Shown here in pieces: positions 1-5,805 of a stretch of 28,770 nucleotides of DNA (its first letter is position 1; every line of letters starts with the position of its first letter). Below the pieces are notes generated by a model. That model had not been told where the DNA came from. It worked only from the letters and a program-made list of their open reading frames with translations, and ran no database searches. Location of the stretch: contig JAHZGC010000017.1 of assembly GCA_019421015.1 (NCBI GenBank), forward strand, positions 1 through 28,770, written 5' to 3'. The translations under genes were made by a program, and so were the position numbers. The DNA comes from Coriobacteriaceae bacterium. GTDB lineage: Bacteria > Actinomycetota > Coriobacteriia > Coriobacteriales > UMGS124.

Positions 1-15
1 GGCCGGGGCAAGCCC

Positions 16-35
16 CGCCCCCGCGGGAGGGGGCG
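16..35. terminator. GC-rich hairpin at the left edge
   Basis: CGCCCCC (16-22) pairs with GGGGGCG (29-35) around a 6-nt loop. It may be the 3' terminator of a gene lying left of the window. There is no T-run on either side, so this assignment is weak. Confidence 0.25.
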
Positions 36-83
36 AGTGCACGGGAAATGCACAAATATGAGAGGGACCATCGGCAGTATGGG

Positions 84-111
84 TATAGAACCTCCCAGAT
101 ATGCGAGGTTC
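84..111 (+). promoter_or_regulatory. Possible -10 box with adjacent inverted repeat
   Basis: A TATAGA hexamer (84-89) runs into a perfect 7-bp inverted repeat, GAACCTC (88-94) and GAGGTTC (105-111), with a 10-nt spacer. It lies about 45 nt upstream of the start at 153. It could be an operator or a leader hairpin. No convincing -35 box is visible at the right distance. Confidence 0.25.
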
Positions 112-152
112 GGCTTGCTTATGCACGTCGTCGAATAGAAGGGAAAGCTCTC

Positions 153-860
153 ATGGACGATACGGGGAACGTTGCATCTATCACCAATGAGGTTAACCAG
201 GCGGAGAGGGACAAGACGGGGCATGGGCATCCCGTTTTAAAGGCGGTTATCGTCATTGTTGCGCTGGTCATAGCCCTTCTTGCAGCTTATGGCATCACCA
301 TGTTGGTTCTTTCTGCCTCGGCGCAGTCAGACGGCGAGCAGGTTCAGGCAGAATTGCAGCGCCTTAACGAAGCCGTCAACAACGTAAACATCGATGCCGT
401 CGCGATCAGTGCCGGTAATATTTCCCAACACCTGGGTTCGCTCAAAGACAATCTCAACGGATGGCCATGGGACATAGCCATGGCTCTCCCCTCGCTTAAG
501 AACGACATCACGGGTGCCAGACAGTTGGTTGATGTCTCCGATTCACTTACAAACAAGGTTCTCGTCCCAGTTGCAAACGTCATGAAGGACTACTCGAACG
601 AAATTGACACGAGCGGGATTTTGGCGGTTTTTGACTCCAGCCTCATCAACAAAGTCGCCGATACCCTCACGGAGGCAGCCCCCGTCATTCAATCGGCGAA
701 CAAAGAGCTCGATGCAATCCAACCTACCGGCAATAAAGAGCTCGACACGGCTGTGGCCGAGCTCCGCGAGCCTATAGGCAAGATCAGCGATTTGCTAGAC
801 AGCTACGGCACTCTTGCCGGACGCATCCAAAACCTCAAGGGCCTTCTGCCCAAAGCCTAG
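153..860 (+). CDS. Single-pass membrane protein with helical extracytoplasmic region, unknown function
   Basis: This is a 235-residue protein I do not recognise. It has a short polar N-terminus, one strong transmembrane helix (about residues 29-53), and a polar region of about 180 residues with heptad-like Leu/Ile/Val spacing, suggesting long helices or a coiled coil outside the cell. There is no cleavable signal sequence and no catalytic motif. The ATG at 153 is preferred over an in-frame ATG at 48 because a GAAGGGA ribosome-binding sequence lies about 8 nt upstream and the extra 35 residues are compositionally unlike the rest. The stop overlaps the stop of the convergent DUF697 gene in a shared CTAG. 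Base composition is lower in GC than most of the window. The reading frame is real with good confidence; the function is open. Confidence 0.7.
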   Translation: MDDTGNVASITNEVNQAERDKTGHGHPVLKAVIVIVALVIALLAAYGITMLVLSASAQSDGEQVQAELQRLNEAVNNVNIDAVAISAGNISQHLGSLKDNLNGWPWDIAMALPSLKNDITGARQLVDVSDSLTNKVLVPVANVMKDYSNEIDTSGILAVFDSSLINKVADTLTEAAPVIQSANKELDAIQPTGNKELDTAVAELREPIGKISDLLDSYGTLAGRIQNLKGLLPKA

Positions 861-1918
861 GAGCCTTTCTTGCCAAAGAGGCGCCCCAAAGGGTTCCGCT
901 TCATAGAGCGTTCGAGCGAAACGGCGGCGGCTAGCGCGGTCTCGCGTGCCGCCGTCCCCATATCTTGGGCCGCCGTCTTCACGCTTTGGGATACCGAGTT
1001 GGCTGCCGCAGTGGCGCGCTCCTTAACAAACGTGGCCGCGTCCTTCATAAACCCGCTGGATTTCATCTTCGAAAGAGCTTCGGCGTAAGAACCCTTTTTG
1101 GCTTCCTTCATAGAGATGGGGCCATCTACGGCACAAAGATAACGTCTCGTTATACAGCCGATTCTAAAGACCAAGAACGCGTTCACAAACCCCTGGGCTG
1201 CGCTTGCCACCACAAGCCCCGACACCCTGGCGCTTGCACCGCCCCCAACCATTCCGGCCAGGAGTGTATCCAGATCCATCTCTTCTATGCCCCCGGCAAC
1301 CAGGGCACTTGCCATGACGCGCAGATACAGGCGCATCAAGACCAGGTTGCTCGGACGAAAACCGCATGCCTCAACAATGGATCGAATCAAATCGAAGCTG
1401 ACGGAAAGCATGGTCACGGCGTCCACCAACGAAGACTGGGACACGGCGGTCGCGCCGAAGGCGAAACGAGCCGACCTCTTTGTCTGCTCCTCGATACGAG
1501 GGACGATGTGCGCTTCAAAGAACCCAATAAGCTCCTCGGCCTCCCCCTCCCCCATCACAGGACATTTCTGAAGCTCGTCGAGCTCCTCTTGGGTCAAGGA
1601 CGCATTATGGAGCAGGTTGTTGCGTAGGCGACGACACCACAGGGCTTTGGAGCGCCCCCGCTCATCACGAAGGCGATAGAGCGAAAACACCGGCCGAGAC
1701 GCAACGCGAAACACCGGCACGATAATTCCCAGAACAGCTACGAGGCACAATACCAGATAAAACACGACCCCAAATACGGGATGGGCAGCCGAGAGCCGGT
1801 CGCCTAACGCAAGCACGCTGCTGAGCACGGCCAGGGCCAACAGCGCCGCAAGCGAAGACAAGAAAACGGCAGCGCTTATTTTGTTGGCATTCGCATCACG
1901 TCGCATGCGCCGCTCCAT
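857..1918 (-). CDS. DUF697 (YcjF-like) membrane protein
   Basis: This is a 353-residue protein with two N-terminal transmembrane helices (about 14-37 and 47-69) and a cytoplasmic region. The block around residues 150-265 has the pattern of DUF697/YcjF (UPF0283) proteins: hydrophobic helices with a conserved GFRPSNLVLMRLYLRV stretch and, later, AAQGFVNAFLVFRIG. The last ~80 residues form Ala/Lys/Ser-rich amphipathic helices ending in a basic tail. Family function is poorly known. In Enterobacteria YcjF accompanies the GTPase-like YcjX, which is not seen here. It lies 31 bp downstream of the LuxR-type gene on the same strand and is probably cotranscribed with it. The start could also be the ATG four codons in (1904-1906), which has GGAG just upstream. 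The stop shares a CTAG tetranucleotide with the convergent gene. Confidence 0.75.
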   Translation of the reverse strand: MERRMRRDANANKISAAVFLSSLAALLALAVLSSVLALGDRLSAAHPVFGVVFYLVLCLVAVLGIIVPVFRVASRPVFSLYRLRDERGRSKALWCRRLRNNLLHNASLTQEELDELQKCPVMGEGEAEELIGFFEAHIVPRIEEQTKRSARFAFGATAVSQSSLVDAVTMLSVSFDLIRSIVEACGFRPSNLVLMRLYLRVMASALVAGGIEEMDLDTLLAGMVGGGASARVSGLVVASAAQGFVNAFLVFRIGCITRRYLCAVDGPISMKEAKKGSYAEALSKMKSSGFMKDAATFVKERATAAANSVSQSVKTAAQDMGTAARETALAAAVSLERSMKRNPLGRLFGKKGS

Positions 1919-1949
1919 ACATCACCCCACAAGATAGTAAATGAACGGG

Positions 1950-3437
1950 CTAAGGTAGAGAAACATCGGAACCGTTCAGTAGCTGTATGAGCTCCTCTCG
2001 ACTGGAAACACCCAGTTTACGGTAGACGTTTCTCACGTGGCTATAGACCGTGCTTTCGGAGATGAGCAAGGTTTTTGCCACATAGACCGAGCTATGGCCG
2101 CGTCCTACATACCCCACGATTTCGGTCTCACGGGGAGACAAACCACTGTCGCGGGCCAAACGGGCAATACGCTGGTCGAGCGTCTCAACGGACTCAGGCG
2201 GCTCCGGAGACCTTCCAAAAACGGGACTTCCCCCGTTGCGATCCGCCGTGGCATGCCACGCCTTGATGCAGCCTTCGAGCAGCAGGCCGCATGCATACAG
2301 TGCAGTCAGCACCAAGAACAACGGGCCACCGCCTGCCGCCTGCGTCCCAAAGCGCGCCCCCACAAAAATACCGAACACCCCCATAAGCGAAAACGTTCCG
2401 ACCAACGTTGCAAATACAAAGGCCGGCGAGAACTCATGGGCATTGGCCACCGCCAAGGCAGCCGCGCACGCCACGATGGTCACCATGCAATAGAACGCGT
2501 ACACCACCAACGTCGCCACATCACGCGACAACAGGTCAGGCGAGACAACGCAGGCGGCCAGCGCCACGGCAGCGGCCACTGACAGGTATATCCTGTGCGT
2601 GAAGGTAAAGATCGGTTCAAAGGACCTCATGAACGCAAGCGGCAAGAGTGCACAGCCACCGATCAGCATGGCCAGCCTCTGCGCGTCGACGGTCCCATCA
2701 AAAAGAAAGGCCGGGCGGACCCCCATTGCAAACGAGGAAATCGCCATCCCGAGCAGGGGTATCCCCATGACAGAGAGAAACGCACGGATATCGATATGGC
2801 CGCAACCCGAGGATGTCTCAGATAGATCCTGGGCGGTGCACTCCAGCCGCACGTCAACGGTGGTCGGGCAAACGTTCCATGTTGCAAGAATGGGATATAG
2901 GACGCCAACCAGCACAAGCACCGAGAACGCCACAAAGGCACCCACGGGGTCCAGCATCATTACCCTCGTGTTTGTCAGAGCCGCAAAGATTCCGCCCACA
3001 GCCACGAGAAGCGTAGCGCGACAAAAATCGAAATCCGACAACGCCGCGCGCCAAGAGAGGCAGCCTGGAACGACACACAGGCCACAGACCACCGCACACG
3101 CAACCGCCCAAAGCAAAGTCCCAGGAGGCGAAAAAACCACCGAGGCGGCGTAGATGATGCCCGAAACTCCGTAGAGCACTAAAAATGCCGTTGCCGGGAC
3201 ACGCTTCTCGAAAAACCTATCTGCCGAGTACGCCCGAACATAGGCCAAGGCCGCAACGAGTCCAGAAACCAGAAGAGTTAGAACCAGGCAAGGCTCGGCG
3301 AAAAACCCGGTGATCTCATGCAGGTCAAACTTCTGCAGCACCATCACATTGGGAGAGTAGATCAAAAGGGTTGAGAGAAACGCCCCAAACGATACGGCCC
3401 GCAGGACCCTCCCAACGACAGACGGCGCCGCTCCCAT
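1950..3437 (-). CDS. LuxR-family transcriptional regulator with 12 membrane segments
   Basis: This is a 495-residue protein with about twelve hydrophobic helices followed by a C-terminal LuxR-type helix-turn-helix (about residues 433-495). The HTH motifs visible are SPRETEIVGYVGRG, the recognition helix region ISESTVYSHVRNVYRKLGVS, and REEL. This architecture (MFS-like membrane sensor fused to GerE/LuxR HTH) is abundant in Coriobacteriia, often beside flavin reductases. The ATG at 3437 is chosen because GAAAGGGG lies 5 nt upstream; a GTG 15 codons further out (3482) is possible but has no clear ribosome site. It is divergent from the Tat flavoprotein at 3821, which makes that gene its most likely target (inference). 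The DUF697 gene follows in the same direction. Confidence 0.9.
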   Translation of the reverse strand: MGAAPSVVGRVLRAVSFGAFLSTLLIYSPNVMVLQKFDLHEITGFFAEPCLVLTLLVSGLVAALAYVRAYSADRFFEKRVPATAFLVLYGVSGIIYAASVVFSPPGTLLWAVACAVVCGLCVVPGCLSWRAALSDFDFCRATLLVAVGGIFAALTNTRVMMLDPVGAFVAFSVLVLVGVLYPILATWNVCPTTVDVRLECTAQDLSETSSGCGHIDIRAFLSVMGIPLLGMAISSFAMGVRPAFLFDGTVDAQRLAMLIGGCALLPLAFMRSFEPIFTFTHRIYLSVAAAVALAACVVSPDLLSRDVATLVVYAFYCMVTIVACAAALAVANAHEFSPAFVFATLVGTFSLMGVFGIFVGARFGTQAAGGGPLFLVLTALYACGLLLEGCIKAWHATADRNGGSPVFGRSPEPPESVETLDQRIARLARDSGLSPRETEIVGYVGRGHSSVYVAKTLLISESTVYSHVRNVYRKLGVSSREELIQLLNGSDVSLP

Positions 3438-3592
3438 CGATGCCCCTTTCGTCCCCCACTGAGCCCAACGATTCCATAGCACAGTCTAGCAATTCCATCG
3501 CCGTTCCAACGGGACTCTACGGGCGGCATTTGCTGCCTTCGAATCGGTCGCAGCCCAAACGTAAGCCCGATTGAACGCCATACTTGCTGGTA

Positions 3593-3606
3593 CCAATAGC
3601 TATTGG
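3593..3606. promoter_or_regulatory. Perfect 14-bp palindrome, candidate operator
   Basis: CCAATAGCTATTGG is a perfect palindrome in the 383-bp divergent gap (3438-3820) between the LuxR-type regulator and the flavoprotein gene. On the minus strand a TACAAT -10-like hexamer (3610-3615) would place transcription start on top of the palindrome; its -35 (GAACTG) is poor, as expected for an activator-dependent promoter. An 8-bp inverted pair, ATCGTGGA (3648-3655) and TCCACGAT (3701-3708), lies nearer the flavoprotein gene. I see no clear sigma-70 promoter for the flavoprotein. Confidence 0.4.
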
Positions 3607-3820
3607 AAGATTGTACCGTTCATTTATCTCAACAGTTCGTTTTGCATATCGTGGATACCTTGATGCCCTTCGCGGAACCAAATTGAAAAAACTCCTAGAT
3701 TCCACGATGCCCCCAAGAAACGCCTCGACCTAGATTGGGAGCCGAGGCCGAAAGGCTTTTGCCTCCCACCATCTGAAGTACGGTTGAAAACCGCGCTTCA
3801 ACACCAAGAAGGAGTGTCCC

Positions 3821-5596
3821 ATGGAACTCAATCGCAGGGCTTTTATTAAAACCGCCGGTACCGCAGCGGCGGCCGCAGCCATGACCACCGTGGCCGCCAG
3901 CGCCCTAGCCGATGCCCCCGCCCCCGCCGAGGGAGAAGGCGCACCCCAGGGCGGACCCGTCGCGGGACCCGGCATGGACAACCCCCAGGACTCCGGCATC
4001 GTCATCGAAAACTGGGAGATCCCCCCGGCGGAGGTCACTGAGTTCGCTCAGGAAATCGACTGCGACGTCGTCGTCGCCGGCCACGGCTTTGCCGGCATCA
4101 CCTGCACCCGCGAACTCGCCGAGCAGGGCGTCAAAGTGGTTCTCATCGAGAAGCAGAACGAGGACAGCTGGAGCGCCGTGGGCAACGAGTTCGCCTCGCT
4201 CAACAGTGATATCCTGCAGGAGCGCGGCGTGCCCCACATCGACCCCGTCGAGTTCTACCAGAACTTCATGAAGATCACCGGCAACATGCCCAACCCCGAG
4301 TTGGTCATGAAGTTTGCCCAGAACTCCGCCGAGGCCACCAACTGGTATCTCTCGCCCCTCACCGCCGAGGACTTCGAGACCATGACCACGGCCTTCTTCC
4401 CGCCCACCGAGCACCAGATGGACGAGCTCGGCGGCATCAAGTTCTGGCCGAGCGTGTGCTCCTTCTACGGCGGCTGCAACCAGACCCAGATCTGCACCAT
4501 GAACCGCGAGATCGCCATCGAGAACGGCGCCGAGGTGCTCTTCGGCACCGAGGCCTACTACATCGTCATGAACGACGGTGCCGTGGCCGGCCTTGTGGCC
4601 AAGCAGGGTGACGACTACATCAAGTTCAACTGCAAGGCCGTGGTGTGCTGCTGCGGCGGCATGGGCGGCAATCCCCAGATGATGGCCGACTTCATGCCCG
4701 ACATGTATCAGGCTCTTGTTGAGGGTGAGTCTCTTGGTGCCATGATGAGCAACGACAACGGCCGCGGCGTACAGATGGCCTACTGGGCCGGCGCCCACCG
4801 CGAGACCACACCGGTGGCCGGCATGAACATGAAGGGCCTCTCGGTGCCCGGTAAGATGAACTGCCTGCCCCAGGCCGTGTGGATCGACGAGAACGGCAAG
4901 CGCTTCTGCAACGAGTACTACCCCACCTCGGAGCAGCGCGGCCTGCAGACCGTGTACATGACCCGCAAGACCAAGTTTGCCGTCGTTGACGACAACTTTA
5001 CCGAGTACCGACAGTACACGCTGCCCCAGCACGCCGGATTCAGCGCTTCCGAGGAGAACATCGCCGCGCTGCGCACGAGCATGGACGAGGCCTACGCCAA
5101 GTTCAACGGCACCTACGAGGAGCCGGAGGAGAAGGAGCAGGGCGGTTTCGGCGGCCCCATGACCAGCGTGACGTGGATCGCCGACGACACCCTCGAGGGC
5201 CTGGCCGCCCAGCTCGGGCTGGAAGGCGAGGTGCTCGACGCCTTTATCCAGCAGATGGCCGACTACAACCAGTACTGCGACGAGGGTGCCGACCAGCAGT
5301 TCGGCCGCGACGCCAAGGTCCTCTTCCCGGTGAAGCAGGCCCCTTTCTACGCCTGCACCTTCGACCCCTCGCTCGGCGAGACCATGGTCACCATGGGCGG
5401 CATCCTGACCAACGGCAAGCAGAACGCCGTCGACAAGAACTACGAGCCGATTCCCGGCCTCTATGTGTCGGGCAACGACTGCGGCCGCCGCTTTAGCTAC
5501 GAGTACGTGACCCCGATCCCCGGCGTCTCCCTGGGCTTCGCCATCACCCTGGGCCGCGAGTGCGGCAAAGAGGTCGCCAAGTTCATCCAGGGGTAA
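3821..5596 (+). CDS. Tat-exported FAD-dependent reductase (fumarate reductase flavoprotein-like)
   Basis: This is a 591-residue protein. A Tat signal is visible (N-R-R-A-F-I-K at residues 4-10, then an Ala-rich stretch and a likely cleavage near ALA-DA at 28-32). An acidic/Pro linker is followed by a FAD-binding Rossmann motif, G-H-G-F-A-G (87-92), with ribose-binding Glu110, and by the C-terminal FAD-2 segment (GLYVSGNDCG and following). It resembles the flavin subunit of fumarate/urocanate/succinate-type reductases, without a fused cytochrome domain, and should act outside the membrane with an electron donor not encoded nearby. The segment matching the HHTMGG motif of Shewanella fumarate reductase reads TMVTMGG, and the HGANRLGG segment is replaced, so fumarate is unlikely as substrate. 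AAGGAG lies 8 nt before the ATG. Codon use is strongly C-ending, suggesting high expression. The divergent LuxR gene is the likely regulator. Confidence 0.9.
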   Translation: MELNRRAFIKTAGTAAAAAAMTTVAASALADAPAPAEGEGAPQGGPVAGPGMDNPQDSGIVIENWEIPPAEVTEFAQEIDCDVVVAGHGFAGITCTRELAEQGVKVVLIEKQNEDSWSAVGNEFASLNSDILQERGVPHIDPVEFYQNFMKITGNMPNPELVMKFAQNSAEATNWYLSPLTAEDFETMTTAFFPPTEHQMDELGGIKFWPSVCSFYGGCNQTQICTMNREIAIENGAEVLFGTEAYYIVMNDGAVAGLVAKQGDDYIKFNCKAVVCCCGGMGGNPQMMADFMPDMYQALVEGESLGAMMSNDNGRGVQMAYWAGAHRETTPVAGMNMKGLSVPGKMNCLPQAVWIDENGKRFCNEYYPTSEQRGLQTVYMTRKTKFAVVDDNFTEYRQYTLPQHAGFSASEENIAALRTSMDEAYAKFNGTYEEPEEKEQGGFGGPMTSVTWIADDTLEGLAAQLGLEGEVLDAFIQQMADYNQYCDEGADQQFGRDAKVLFPVKQAPFYACTFDPSLGETMVTMGGILTNGKQNAVDKNYEPIPGLYVSGNDCGRRFSYEYVTPIPGVSLGFAITLGRECGKEVAKFIQG

Positions 5597-5619
5597 CGAC
5601 CGACCCCACCGCTCAAGCA

Positions 5620-5652
5620 AAGGCCCGGCACCCCTTTAGGATGCCGGGCCTT
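5620..5652 (+). terminator. Terminator hairpin after the flavoprotein gene
   Basis: AAGGCCCGGCA (5620-5630) pairs perfectly with TGCCGGGCCTT (5642-5652) around an 11-nt loop, 23 bp after the stop codon. The following T-run is short, so termination may be partial. Confidence 0.7.
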
Positions 5653-5678
5653 GTCGTAAAGAGCCCCCTCTGGGAACC

Positions 5679-5805
5679 CAGGATGCTCCAGAGCATTTTG
5701 AGAAAGTTCCTGCACCGCGTTGACCAAAGGCGCGGTGTGCTCAAGGCACATAAGCCTTTGGCCAACGCGGTGCAGGACTTTATTCAAAATGCTCTAGGCA
5801 GGATG
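5679..5805. repeat. Long imperfect inverted repeat flanked by a 7-bp direct repeat (MITE-like)
   Basis: Two 42-bp arms (5690-5731 and 5754-5795) are inverted copies matching at about 37 of 42 positions. They are separated by 22 nt that hold a smaller hairpin (TGTGC 5736-5740 with GCACA 5746-5750). CAGGATG occurs directly repeated just outside both ends (5679-5685 and 5799-5805), as a target-site duplication would. The stop codon of the minus-strand gene (5794-5796) lies in the right arm. There is no coding capacity. It could be a miniature transposable element, a REP-type repeat or a large bidirectional terminator. Confidence 0.6.

Noticed and set aside
297..325. LPYAIG in the Ig-domain protein as a sortase motif (residue numbers of that protein, not window coordinates)
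   Set aside because: It lacks the Thr-Gly of LPxTG and is followed by ~590 residues, unlike sortase substrates.
3905..5620. 571-codon minus-strand open frame opposite the flavoprotein
   Set aside because: It is His/Gly/Ala/Val-rich with no motif and no ribosome site; a shadow of strongly C-ending codon use.
5497..5787. 96-codon minus-strand frame across the inverted repeat
   Set aside because: It runs through the MITE-like arms and the flavoprotein's 3' end antisense; no supporting signal.
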